Shown: positions 32,406 to 42,784 of the stretch, piece after piece | Layout of the letters: the number at the start of each line of letters is the position of its first letter | Position numbering within the stretch: position 1 is the stretch's first letter | Source of the DNA: Echinarachnius parma | Taxonomy: Eukaryota; Echinodermata; Echinoidea; Clypeasteroida; Echinarachniidae | NCBI GenBank assembly: GCA_037951105.1 | Contig: JBAMJV010004302.1 | Span: 62,001-126,000 of the forward strand | Length of the DNA: 64,000 bases | Direction of reading: 5' to 3' | Notes under the pieces: model-generated | Databases searched by the model: none | What the model was told of the DNA's origin: nothing | What the model saw: the letters and a program-made list of their open reading frames with translations, nothing else | Position numbers and translations under genes: made by a program

Positions 32406-32425
32406 GAAAAGATAACAAGAGAACA

Positions 32426-33482
32426 GGGGGGTGTTTCACAAAAAAGTTGGACCAAACTATTATGGAAAGCCATGTGTAGCCTTGTAATAAAACATATTCA
32501 AAACCTAGAATGCAAGTATTTTAAACTTTTGTAAATGATACGTCAAGAACATACAATCTCCTTGATAATATAAAAATATCAATGATTAGAAACAATGTAA
32601 GTGCTTTTACAATTTTGATTTCAAAGAAACTAACGGTTTTCCATACTGTTTAGATAATTGGTTTTATTCAATTTAAAAATACATAAAAACGCGTCAATAG
32701 TCACATGACTAAACATGAGGCGCTAACAAAAGAAATACGTAGGCTACATAATTAAAAACATAATCATATAATAATATATTCAATTTAAATAATAAATTCA
32801 ACAACGTATCAAACAGAAGATAATATGTATACTAATAATACTTAATAATAATACTACACACAGGGGTACCCTAACAAGCACATGCACATCCGATCACACA
32901 CACACTCACGCCAATAGCATGCACAAGTACACTCATCTCGAAGTAATCTTCCGATCACCGAAACAAACCCAAGTACACTCATCTCGAAGCAATCATCCGA
33001 TCAGCGAAACAAACACAGGCAAATCCCACTCATCGCTCATGCAACTCCACACGCACACACACACATGATACAAAATTCACGCCAACGCACAGGCACAAAC
33101 ACCCCAAAACAACCATCCGATCAGTGAAACAAACCAAGACAGGGGACGAATCCCACCCATCGCTCATGCAACTACAAAACAAACCATGGTACACATGCAT
33201 ATTGCGAATTAGCACACCGATCAGAATCACCCATGCATACACACATCTATAACCATCGATCATACACACGTACCGCATTACACAAAAAACACATCAATGT
33301 ACAAACACAAAAAGTACACAGTTAAAAACAGGCGCAATGCACATCATTAAAAACGCAACCAAAACACGCGCATGCAAAACACGACATACAAGTACATCCC
33401 AATAATGAATAAGACGCACAATAGCTCATTTAAAGTCCAACTTAGAGTTAAGTTCAACTTAGGATCTTTGTGAAACACCCCC
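32426..33482 (-). mobile_element. MITE 'GGGGGTGTTTCACAAAG', copy 3, interrupted
   Basis: Left end GGGGGGTGTTTCACA at 32426; right end CTTTGTGAAACACCCCC to 33482. The left 227 bp and right 54 bp match copy 2 in inverted orientation, so the element is ~280 bp of MITE carrying a ~776-bp insertion at 32653-33428. It lies in the GA-rich tandem region. Confidence 0.8.
32653..33428. mobile_element. Insertion nested in MITE copy 3
   Basis: Bounded by TTTA at 32649-32652 and 33429-33432, a possible 4-bp target duplication. The interior is AT-rich on the left, then a CA-rich stretch with repeats of 'gtacactcatctcgaagyaatc' and 'ccgatca(g/c)cgaaacaaac' (32930-33140). No coding frame and no inverted ends; type unknown. 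Confidence 0.5.
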
Positions 33483-33711
33483 AGGGGTGTAAAGTAGAGT
33501 GAAAGGGATAGAAAGAAGAGGAAACTGTTTTAGAAATACGGGAGAGACCGAAGAGAGAAGAGTAGAGAAAATGAATAAGAAGTAGATGGAGAAATTGACA
33601 GATAAAGGGATACCAGAAATGTAGATAGAATGCGTAATATCAATATCCATGAGGAGATAATAGGGTGTATGAAACAAAAATATTTTGAGATAAAATTACA
33701 GGAAGAAAGAT

Positions 33712-34395
33712 ATCTGGGTATAAAGGGGGGAATGGATTAAAGATAACTGGGTATAAAGGGGGGAATGGATTAAAGATAACTGGGTATAAAGGGGAGAATG
33801 GATTAAAGATAACTGGGTACAAAGGGGGGAATGGATTAAAGATAACTGGGTATAAAGGGGGAATGGATTAAAGATAACTGGGTACAAAGGGGGGAATGGA
33901 TTAAAGATAACTGGGTATAAAGGGGGGGATGGATTAAAGATAACTGGGTATAAAGGGGGGAATGGATTAAAGATAACTGGGTATAAAGGGGGGAATGGAT
34001 TAAAGATAACTGGGTATAAAGGGGGGAATGGATTAAAGATAACTGGGTATAAAGGGGGGAATGGATTAAAGATAACTGGGTACAAAGGGGGGAATGGATT
34101 AAAGATAACTGGGTATAAAGGGGGGAATGGATTAAAGATAACTGGGTATAAAGGGGGGAATGGATTAAAGATAACTGGGTATAAAGGGGGGAATGGATTA
34201 AAGATAACTGGGTACAAAGAGGGGAATGGATTAAAGATAACTGGGTATAAAGGGGGGAATGGATTAAAGATAACTGGGTATAAAGGGGGGAATGGATTAA
34301 AGATAACTGGGTATAAAGGGGGGAATGGATTAAAGATAACTGGGTATAAAGGGGGGAATGGTTTAAAGATAACTGGGTATAAAGGGGGGAATGGA
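33712..34395 (-). repeat. 33-bp minisatellite, about 21 units
   Basis: Unit 'gggtataaaggggggaatgg' plus 'attaaagataact', 33 bp, nearly perfect. Because 33 is divisible by 3, the minus strand stays open for 266 codons (33696-34496) with an 11-residue Pro/Tyr/Phe-rich period. Single-base length changes near 33855 shift the frame without any compensating signal, so this is not a gene. Confidence 0.96.
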
Positions 34396-34399
34396 TTGT

Positions 34400-35184
34400 G
34401 ATTTGTGAGAGAAAGAGAGTAGAAAAACAAATTGTTGAACTTTGTAGTACCTTTTAACCCCTGAGAATTTTCTAGAACTTGCGGACGTGCTTCCAAAAGG
34501 TTTGCATGTCACAGATTTTCTAATCAATTCTAATAACGCAGACGTATTGTGCATAAACAGGCTTAGTTGGCCATAAAAGGATTTAGTAGGCTCATTTGGC
34601 GATAGCTGTAGATTATGATTATTTATTTCCAAAGTAGTTTGCCATTTTACTTATTTTGTAAGATTTGTTTTAATAGAGAACATGTTTTTACAAACACCCC
34701 AAGGGCTTTGTTAAGATTTCCAACCTTTCAAATCTGTATTTTATCCTCAAGGGGGATTTCATATAATGTCATGTTCCTAGAATTAAAGTGTTTGACTGAC
34801 ATTTGTTATGGTAATCCTTTTAAAGAGATATATTTATTTATTTATGGCTAATATTTTGTCTCTCTCTTTTTTTTCTTCCTGGACTCACTTGCTGCCTGGT
34901 TTGATAATGGATCATCTTTACCACCTGAAATCATGCAAAACAGGTAAGAATAATTTACATTTAGGATTTATGATGCATTTTTGTTGGATTGTTTTTGTTG
35001 CTTATTTGTGTGCTAATTATTTTGTTCATATAGTTTGTGTCAACTAAAATTTAATATAACTCTTATGTTAAAGCCTTTTTGAAAATAATAATTTCACATT
35101 TTATGTTGATTTATATAGAGTTACACATACCAATTTCAGAAGGTGACCTACACTTCTAAAGACTTGGACTTATTTGTTTTTACT
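34400..35184. other. Unassigned sequence with one exon-like edge
   Basis: No recognised gene. An ATG at 34908 runs to a strong donor-like CAG|GTAAGAA at 34943-34944, but no acceptor or family match supports an exon. T-rich tract 34860-34880. Confidence 0.35.
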
Positions 35185-35220
35185 ATAATAATAATAATAA
35201 TACAGTTCATATATAGCGCT
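35185..35220 (+). repeat. (ATA)n with TATATAGCGC motif, copy 1
   Basis: (ATA)n at 35185-35201 is followed within ~10 bp by ATATATAGCGCT (35209-35220). The same pairing occurs at 42240-42271 and 63919-63963, indicating the conserved end of a dispersed retroelement family. Confidence 0.75.
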
Positions 35221-35299
35221 AAATACATGAATGTAATAATAGCTGGTATTCTATAATACAGTGTATGAGTGGATGATGGGTAGAGGACTATTGTAAGTA

Positions 35300-35460
35300 T
35301 GTGGAGGTGTTGTGGCACGATCGGATAGGCGCTTGACTGCAAAGTACGGGAGCCGGGTTCGAACCCAGATCGATGCCGCCAATACAGCACTAGTGTCCTT
35401 CAGCAAGGCACTTTATCCACATTGCTGCTCCCCGCCCAGGTGCAATATGGGTACTTGGCA
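35300..35460 (+). mobile_element. tRNA-derived SINE, copy 1
   Basis: A polymerase III type 2 promoter is visible: A-box-like TGGCACGATCGG at 35313-35324 and a perfect B box GGTTCGAACCC at 35356-35366, in a tRNA-like head (tgtggcacga...agccgggttcgaacccagatc). The body follows: 'gtgtccttcagcaaggcact', 'ttatccacattgctgctccc', 'cccaggtgcaatatgggta'. The 'TCCTT.AGCA.GGCACTTTAT' body is reminiscent of deuterostome SINEs. Right boundary uncertain. Confidence 0.8.
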
Positions 35461-36260
35461 TGAATGAGGGTGTGTATAGAACCTGCTGGAATTCTCCCCA
35501 GGGAGTCCGAACCTTAGTATCGTTAAATGCAGAAATATCAGTTAAAACGTTTATGAAAGCCGCTGGCATTGAGCCTAAATTCAATGTCAGTTTGGCACGT
35601 CTACGCTGGCCACATCTATACACTCGTTCGTGCGATACGCTCGTGCGAAACCATGTGCCGCATTTAGCAGCGCACGAGGGTGCATATCAACATACAACCT
35701 TCCGCGATTTCGATTTGCAGAAAATCAGTTTTATAATTTTCCAAATATATCAACTAGTAGGCGGTTTCCAGGCAGAATTTGTATAATCCTGTTTTAGTAA
35801 AAATATATTCTTTCACATGATTGGTAATAAGAGCGTACATTTAATTGTTTGTGTGTGGGGCGTTTCCTACTACTGGCATTTGCCTTTAAAGGCCATATCA
35901 TCTTTAATCAGAAATAAAAAATCCAGCTATAATGAGAAGCAATTATAGGCGCTCTAGTGGTTCTAGCCATATAATGTTCTATGTAATATCCTTTGTTTAA
36001 TAACTAATTAATGAGAGCTCGTTGGATCAAATTTCATCAATAGTGCCCCAGATTGCTAATCATACGGTATTAATACAATGGAGACAATGTGATTTGGGTA
36101 TAACATGCATTATCTATAAGGCAGTAGTCTGAGGTAACCTATATTACAGGGTTAATGTTGCTTTGTTGTAATTTATTGATTAGCGGCTTTGGTTACTTAG
36201 TAAATGAGTCCCTGTTGTTTCTGTGTGTGTACGAATGATTGCCAATGTGTGTGTAGTATA

Positions 36261-36693
36261 TGTGACCTTACACCACAAAACGACCAATAAGTCTGGGAAA
36301 ATGATTATGCTGATTTTCACATGACATCACAGTAGAATTCATTAGCTTTAAAATGGTGTATAATTTATCATATTCAGACAAGGCAAACCCTCTGAAAATG
36401 AGCGCCAAAATTTGGAAAATGACTGAGGCAGTTTTAAAACGAGGGAGAAACGGGCCACTACAAAGATCAGCGTCCATTCAAGCGCTGTAATCTGATAATT
36501 TGTATTTGATGAAAAAACATACTTAAACATGATTTCTGACAATCAAAATTTCATAGAAGGTAGATGAAGATACCTTCATTCAGGAAATACAATAATCCTC
36601 ATTCTCATACTTTTAACCAAATTTGACCTTTTCAGCTAATAACAGAGAAACTATATCTGCGACATAACGGTCGTTTTGTGGGGTAAGGTCACA
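36261..36693. mobile_element. Tc1/mariner-type MITE (TGTGACCTTACACCACAAAA), copy 2
   Basis: TA at 36259-36260 and 36694-36695; perfect outer ends TGTGACCTTAC... / GGTCACA. 433 bp, collinear with 16090-16507. Parallel minus-strand frames in both copies (36268-36477 here) look similar only because the DNA is. Confidence 0.92.
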
Positions 36694-37124
36694 TATTTGA
36701 GTATGTGTGCGTAGGTGTTTTGGTTACTTAGTAAATGAGTTCCTGTAAATAGACCTTTCTGTGTGTGTATGTATGATTGCCGATGTGTGTGTAATATATT
36801 TGAGTATATGTGCGTAGGTGTTTGTATGAGTGTTCATGTAATCCAGAGATTGATAATATGGGCCAGATAATTCACTCACTTGAAAACATATCAAAATTAA
36901 ATGAAATTCTTGTTTTTTTATGTTTAAGAGTAATTCAAACTTTAGCCCTAGCATTACATCTTGCTTTATTGCCATATAATCTTGTATACAAGATATATTC
37001 AATTATAAACAAGAAATGTACATGTACACAACATCAATGTCAAAGAGAGACAACCTGCGTAACAGGGCATCAGCCATTACATGACAATTTGTGCTGTATG
37101 ATTATGTTGTTAGTTAGCATCCCT

Positions 37125-37240
37125 AACCCAGCCTGCATCCTGATGATGGGTTGCTAGGCAACAGAGCCCCCAGGGACTGCATCCATGAGTAATCAGGCAT
37201 GAGCAAGAACATGCTTTGCTTGTTTCTCTGTGTTTAAATA
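37125..37240 (+). repeat. Dispersed repeat E with X-box-like GTTGCTAGGCAAC, copy 1
   Basis: 'ctgatgatgggttgctaggc', 'gcatccatgagtaatcagg', then 'tgtttaaa'. The palindromic GTTGCTAGGCAAC lies at 37150-37162. Other copies at 42410-42515, 43618-43770 and 44080-44230. Confidence 0.8.
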
Positions 37241-37327
37241 TAACATGTTTCAGGGGACGTAGGATCTCTCTATAGGAAGACTAGAGGTAGATCTCCATGC
37301 ATCAAGGTTGAAATTTCAGTATACAAA

Positions 37328-38120
37328 CTAGATGTTGAATTCGTCACATTTGACGAATTAAAGGTTATACATATTGAAATTTCGATATGATGATATTGAC
37401 TTTTCAACGCGTAATATGATGATGTCGTAACATTTACTTGGCATAAATGAATGACACCAAATAGGGTAACCATATTAATTCATAACAAAAGGGGAGGGGG
37501 CAGCTCTGTAATTGACCAAAATGACTGTAAAATGGCTCTGTACCTGACGTCTTATTTCAATCATATCACACCTTTCCTTTGGCCGATTTTTACCCAGTTT
37601 TCAGTATGTGAAAGCTGAGTTTCCACTACATTATGGCGATTTTCCAGTTTATTTCACGATTAGAGCACGGGAACAGGTCGTAATTGAAGGTTGAACTTTT
37701 TTTTACTTTATCGTGCACAATGATGACTTTACAAAATCTGATTGGCCAATGTTAAATTTGTAAAAATATGTGCAACTCATACTCTTTCAGAATATGAACA
37801 AATATTTGTATATTTCCATGTATCAAAGAAGTTGTGACCGATAAGAAAAGTGCATGTTTGACCAGATTTAGCCAATTTTCACACTCTTTGCGCGATTTCA
37901 ACTTTAACCGGTCAATTCGATGACTTTAGAACATTTACTCGGCATAAAGGAAGTATGAATTCGTATCTACAACTCATAATCTATCCAACTATTCAAATAA
38001 AATTGGGTTTTTGTCGACTTTTGAAAATGTTATGGCCGAATTAAAAAAGGATGTTTTTACCATATTTTGCCAATTATTTGATTTGAACTGTTCGCCCTTA
38101 GATGTTAGATGGCGCTGTTC
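37328..38120 (+). repeat. Duplicated ~0.8-kb segment, copy 1
   Basis: Starts 'ctagatgttgaattcgtcac' and is collinear with 39628-40425, exactly 2,300 bp downstream at the start. Its 3' part holds the unit on 'catttactcggcataaatgagg'. Confidence 0.88.
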
Positions 38121-38545
38121 AGACTTAGCCAATTTTCACACTCGTGCGCTTTTAAAATCTTAACGGTCAATATGATGACTTTGTAACATTTACTCGGCAT
38201 AAATGAGGTATGAATTCGCATCTACAACTCATAATCTTTCCGGATATTCAAAGAAATTTGGGAGTTTGTGGACTTTTTAAAAAGTTATGGCCGATAAGAG
38301 ACCAGACTTGGGAAATTTTCACACTCGTGCGCTGTTTAATTTTTAACCGTCAATATGATGACTTTATAACATTTACTCGGCATAAATGAGGTATGAATTC
38401 GTATCTACAACTCATAATCTATCCGAATATTAAAATAAAAATGGGTTTTTGTGGACTTTTTACAAAGTTATGCCCGAATAAAAAAATGGTTGTTTTTGAG
38501 CATTTTCAGATTTTAAGATCCTTAGACGGGCGCGTACGCGCTTGT
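37860..38545 (+). repeat. ~190-220 bp repeats with 'atttactcggcataaa'
   Basis: Three units near 37930, 38190 and 38370 carry 'ttaaccgtcaatatgatgac', 'tacaactcataatctatcc' and 'gttatggccga'. Further units occur at 40215 and 40695. Short frames here (38393-38596) repeat with the unit. Confidence 0.85.
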
Positions 38546-38580
38546 TACGTAGCGCATGCGCATGCGCATAATGGGAAAAG
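38546..38580 (+). promoter_or_regulatory. NRF1-like tandem palindrome GCGCATGCGCATGCGC
   Basis: GCGCATGCGCATGCGC at 38552-38567 contains two overlapping matches to the NRF1 consensus YGCGCAYGCGCR. It sits in a short CpG-rich patch (gggcgcgtacgcgc) in a repeat; it may be just repeat sequence. Confidence 0.4.
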
Positions 38581-39198
38581 TTGCCACTTGGCCTGATAAT
38601 TATTGGTGCTAAATTTCAAGGGAAATAGAAGATGCATGACTGAGATACATCCATGAATGAAATTTCACAAAATGGCGTCCTGATGACGTCACGAATAGTC
38701 GGCGGCACTCAAAAGTTTGGCAGTTCTAAGTTAGACCAAGATCTATCATCTCGCAAAGTTTCAGGACAATAGCTGCACCCGTTATTGAGGTATCCGACGA
38801 ACAAAATCCTTGTTTTCGTGTCTCTATGCATTGGCATACAGACACAAAAACAATACTGGGCCATTCTTTGAAAAGTGAAACTTTTTCTGAAAAATTTAAG
38901 TTTTATTTTTCTGTAGTTTTGTTCCATTTTTGGAATGATCCATGTGTAAAGTTTCATGAAATACATGATTTGAAGTTTAAAATGAAACTTTTTTACTCAT
39001 TTGCATAAATTTACATATTTTAATATTTTTCTAATAATCATAATTCAGAAAATAATCAAGATATCAAAAGGATAATTAGCAAGCTCATTCTTCTCACTTT
39101 CCTGTACAGGTTGATACCAACTTTGTAAAAATTCAACCTTTCATTCTTTTCTAAACCCGATATTATAAAATTCCCATTTTTCCATTCATATTGTACAT

Positions 39199-39614
39199 GT
39201 CACACACGTGACCACCCCAAAATGTCACACACGTGACCAGACGTTGCCACATAATTAAGTACTATAAAAAACAACGGTTTGATATAATTCTCACTCATTG
39301 CTATTGTTGTACTTACAAATGTATAGTACTTCTCTGGTAATAAGATGAACATTATAGCTATTCATATTTTAAAGAATTTTCCAAATGAAATTTAGTTATG
39401 AAAAAAGCGCTCCGTGCGAAGTCACACACGTGACCCATGCCATTTGACCTCTGACATTGAGTTACGTAATCCTTATAAAATCTTTTGTGTTAAGTTTGAA
39501 AGACCACAACATATTCAAGTCACATATGAAGTAAAAATCATTAAAGTCTCATACTTACTGAAATATAAGCATCCCATTTCAAAATTTGTCATGTTTTGGG
39601 TCACACACGTGACC
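39199..39614. repeat. Four copies of GTCACACACGTGACC
   Basis: The identical 15-mer occurs at 39199-39213, 39224-39238, 39421-39435 and 39600-39614. Each includes an E-box (CACGTG), and the half-sites GTCAC/GTGAC are inverted. Sequence between copies is unrelated AT-rich DNA, so this is not a simple tandem repeat. Confidence 0.9.
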
Positions 39615-39627
39615 AAGAATGGCCCTA

Positions 39628-40425
39628 CTAGATGTTGAATTCGTCACATTTGACGAATTTAAGGTTATACATATTGAAATTACGATATGATGATATTGAC
39701 TTTTCAACGCGTAATATGATAATGTCATAACATTTACTTGGCATAAATGAATGACACAAAATAGGGTAACAATATTAATTCATATCAAATGGGGAGTGGG
39801 AAGCTCTTAAATTTACCAAAATGACTGTAAAATGGCTCTGTACCTGACGTCTTATTTCAACCATATCACACCTTTCCTTTGGCCGATTTTTGCCCGGTTT
39901 TCAGTATGTGAAAGCTGAGTTTCCGCTACACAATCATTGTTTCGAATTTATTTTACGATTTGAGCTCGGGAACAGGTCGTAATTGAAGGTTGAACTTTTG
40001 TTTTACTTTATCGTGCACTATGGAGACTTTACAAAATCTTATTGTCCATTGTTAGGTATGTATAAATATGTGCAACTCATACTCTTTCAGAATATGAAAA
40101 AATATTTGGATATATCCATGTATCAAAGAAGTTATGACCGATAAGAGAAGGGCATGTTTGACCAGATGTAGCCAATTTTCAAACTCGTGCGCGATTTCAA
40201 CTTTAACCGTCAATTCGATGACTTTATAACATTTACTCGGCATAAATGAGGTATGAATTCGTATCTACAACTCATAATCTATCCGAATATTAAATAAAAT
40301 TGGGTGTTTGTGGACTTTTTAAAAAGTTATGGCCGAATACAAAAAGGATGTTTTTACCATATTTTGCCAATTTGCGTGCGCGCGGACATATTTTTGAATT
40401 ATCCGCCGATAGATGGCGCTATTCT
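39628..40425 (+). repeat. Duplicated ~0.8-kb segment, copy 2
   Basis: Collinear with 37328-38120. A partial third copy of its inner part ('ggtcgtaattgaaggttgaac' onward) runs from about 40440 to 40860. Confidence 0.88.
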
Positions 40426-40439
40426 CCACTCCAAATCAT

Positions 40440-41345
40440 GGTCGTAATTGAAGGTTGAACTTTTCTTTTACTTTATCGTGCACTATGGAGACTTTACAAA
40501 ATCGGATTGGCCATTGTTAGATATGTAAAAATATGTGCAACTCATACTCTTTCAGAATATGTAAAAATATTTGGATATATCCATGTATCAAAGAAGTTGT
40601 GACCGTTAAGAGAAGGGCATGTTTGACCAGATTTAGCCAATTCTCACACTCGTGCGCGATTTCAACTTTAACCGTCAATTCGATGACTTTATAACATTTA
40701 CTCGGCATAAATGAGGTATGAATTCGCATTTACAACTCATACTCTATCCGAATATTAAAAGAAAATTGTGTGTTTATGCACTTTTTAAAAAGTTATGGCC
40801 AAATAAAAAAAGTATGTTTTTACCATATTTTGCCAAATTGCAAGCGCGCGTAATTTTGACTTTGACGCGCGCGTACTCCGTTATTATGAGTCAACAATGA
40901 CTCAAATTGATAGGGTGTGTTGAGGGATCTATAAGGAATGCAAAACATGTGAAAAAACGACAATTTTACTATTCATTCGCGTTACGCGCGCAAATACGCG
41001 CGCGCCGACGCGCACGCGCGGAATTTTTTGAAACGCTTAAAATCGTCTAAAACATATAGTAAATTACTCGGGTTGAGGTTTTGAGCATTTGTTGACATTT
41101 TTTTTCATTTGACGGACGCGTACGCGCGCGTTTTCGAGTCTAATTGTACGCGCATGAGCTTAAAAGATGACCATTGACCCGATTAATATTGATGCGAAAT
41201 TTGAATTGAAATTGATAAATCATGACTGAGATATGATGATTATTAACATTTTACAAAATGGCGTCCTGATGACGTCATAGTAATGTGACGTCACTGAAAA
41301 AGTTTGCAGATCTAAGTTAGATCATGATCTATCATCATGTGAAGA
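40440..41345 (+). repeat. Partial third copy and shared tail of the duplicated block
   Basis: 40440-40860 repeats 39970-40400. 41160-41345 ('tgaattgaaattgataaatc', 'atggcgtcctgatgacgtca', 'tctaagttagatcatgatct') repeats 38610-38770. Direct terminal similarity and internal units suggest one larger repeated element present twice in tandem. Confidence 0.8.
40975..41155. repeat. Alternating CG-rich (ACGCGCG)n tracts
   Basis: 'cgcgttacgcgcgcaaatac', 'gcgcgcgccgacgcgcacgc' and 'ggacgcgtacgcgcgcg': purine-pyrimidine alternation rich in CpG inside AT-rich DNA. Such tracts can adopt Z-DNA in vitro. High CpG density suggests low methylation or a recent origin. Confidence 0.75.
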
Positions 41346-41401
41346 TTCATGACAATTGATTCATATGATCTTGAGATATGCGATGAACAAAATTGATGGG
41401 A

Positions 41402-41411
41402 AGAATAAATA

Positions 41412-41450
<39 letters not shown>
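41402..41450 (+). repeat. (AAT)n microsatellite
   Basis: About 14 AAT/ATA units directly downstream of the repeat tail ending 'gatgaacaaaattgatggga'; probably the tail of that repeat. Confidence 0.9.
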
Positions 41451-41452
<2 letters not shown>

Positions 41453-41656
41453 TTCGAACAAAATCAATAGGTTATACATATGTATATGTATAACCTAATT
41501 AAGGATGATGTATGTTGATTTGATGTAGGATTTTGATATTGGTGACTGAATAATTCATTTCAGCTAAAGTTATTTTGAGAGCTCTGTCTTGTACTAGGTA
41601 TTGGCAATCACTAGATGACATGAGCATCACCAATAGTAGAATAGTTTGTATTCTGG

Positions 41657-41750
41657 ATTGACCCATTCAGGACTTGTCCCAACAATTCTTGGTTTGGGGT
41701 CTATGGAGAATACATGTTATAGCAAAATCAATCGGTCTTTGATGGGTTAA
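41657..41750 (+). mobile_element. Mini-element family C2 copy
   Basis: Begins TTGACCCATTCAGGACTTGT and ends TTTGATGGGTTAA; core 'ggtctatggagaatacatgt' matches 13544-13635 inverted. Confidence 0.75.
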
Positions 41751-41893
41751 GGTGGAACCTCGTTTATAGAGCTCTCATATAACAAAGGTACGAAACCCTC
41801 TTATAACAAGGTAATTTGATGGTCCATGCTCTTTGTTTTATTTTGTTTTGGCGCACAGATTAACAAGAACCCTGATCTAACAATGTTCCACTG
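41751..41893. mobile_element. pogo/Tigger-like MITE (GTGGAACCTCGTTTATAGAG)
   Basis: Left GTGGAACCTCGTTTATAGAG, right inverted CAGTGGAACATTGTTAGATC. The CAGTGGAACCTCG terminus is typical of pogo/Tigger elements. It directly abuts the C2 mini-element at 41750, and the left tip is lost. Confidence 0.65.
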
Positions 41894-41925
41894 TGCATAC
41901 ATTATTTTCGCCTTTGGCTAAAGCA

Positions 41926-42260
41926 TTAATAATAATAATAATAATAATGATAATGAAAATAATAATGATAATTGTAATGATAATGAAAATGGAAATGAAA
42001 ATGATAATGATAATGATAATGAAAATAATCATGATAATTGTAATGATAATGAAAATGGAAATGAAAATGATAATGATAATAATAATAATGATAATAAAAA
42101 TAATAATAATTGTAATGATAATGAAAATGGAAATGAAAATGATAATGATAATAATTAATGATAATGAAAATGATTAATGATAATTATAATAATGATAATG
42201 ATAATGAAAATGACAACGATAACGATAATGAATCAATAGCAATAATGATAATGACTTAAT
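41926..42260 (+). repeat. (ATA/ATG)n microsatellite with higher-order unit
   Basis: Long AAT/GAT/GAAA-type repeat containing a longer unit ('ataattgtaatgataatg' + 'aaaatggaaatgaaaatg') repeated three times. The 94-codon Ile/Met/Lys frame (41893-42177) is an artefact. Confidence 0.95.
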
Positions 42261-42409
42261 TTATATAGCGCTTTTTGCAAAAATTAAAACAAAGCGTATT
42301 ATAGTACGGCTCAGATGACCCCTACACCATGCATTACAGGATAACTTGTATTGTGTATTGCATCCATGTTGCAAGCTTGTGCTCCCCCCTAGCACCCCTG
42401 CATCTTATT

Positions 42410-42515
42410 GCTTGCTGATGATGCGTTGCTAGGCAACAACAGGGCAACTAAGGAGAGCATCCATGGGTAATCGGGTACGAGATGGGGATGTACATGTGTG
42501 TGTCTTCTGCTTTAA
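42410..42515 (+). repeat. Dispersed repeat E, copy 2
   Basis: GTTGCTAGGCAAC at 42425-42437, then 'gcatccatgggtaatcggg' and 'gtcttctgctttaaa'. Cut on the right by the TA-flanked hairpin MITE at 42519. Confidence 0.8.
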
Positions 42516-42518
42516 ATA

Positions 42519-42754
42519 CAGGGTGGCCCAGAAATAACGGAACGGGGTACTTGCCATACTAAAGACTCATGATGCCCTCCATACTGCATCGAGTAACGAT
42601 CAACCGTGCGCCATTGTGAGTGTGCGTTCAGCTGTGTATAGAGAAGAAAGGGTACTAACAATGGCGCACGCATTGAACGTTACTAGTTGCTATGACGGGC
42701 ATCATGTGTCTTCATTATAGCAAGCACCCGTTCTGTTATTTCTGGGCCACCCTG
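42519..42754. mobile_element. Hairpin Tc1/mariner-type MITE (CAGGGTGGCCCAGAAATAAC)
   Basis: TA at 42517-42518 and 42755-42756. The whole 236-bp element folds: arms of about 98 bp from CAGGGTGGCCCAGAAATAAC inward to TGCGCCATTG on each side, with a ~40-nt loop (about 42617-42656). The arms are about 85-90% complementary by eye. The terminus resembles known mariner ends; no coding capacity. Confidence 0.93.
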
Positions 42755-42784
42755 TATAGCAAGCAAGGGGATGAGGAGTAGTCT

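Noticed and set aside
33696..34496. 266-codon minus-strand frame with an 11-residue repeat
   Set aside because: It is the direct translation of a 33-bp minisatellite. Frame changes within the array are not compensated, and there is no signal peptide, splice site or family match.
34880..34950. Exon-like ATG ... CAG|GTAAGAA
   Set aside because: A good donor consensus alone is frequent by chance. No acceptor, no conserved peptide and no neighbouring exon was found.
35300..35375. Functional tRNA gene
   Set aside because: A and B boxes are present, but the acceptor and anticodon stems do not close into a cloverleaf and a SINE body follows directly.
41893..42177. Ile/Met/Lys repeat frame
   Set aside because: Translation of an ATA/ATG/AAA microsatellite.
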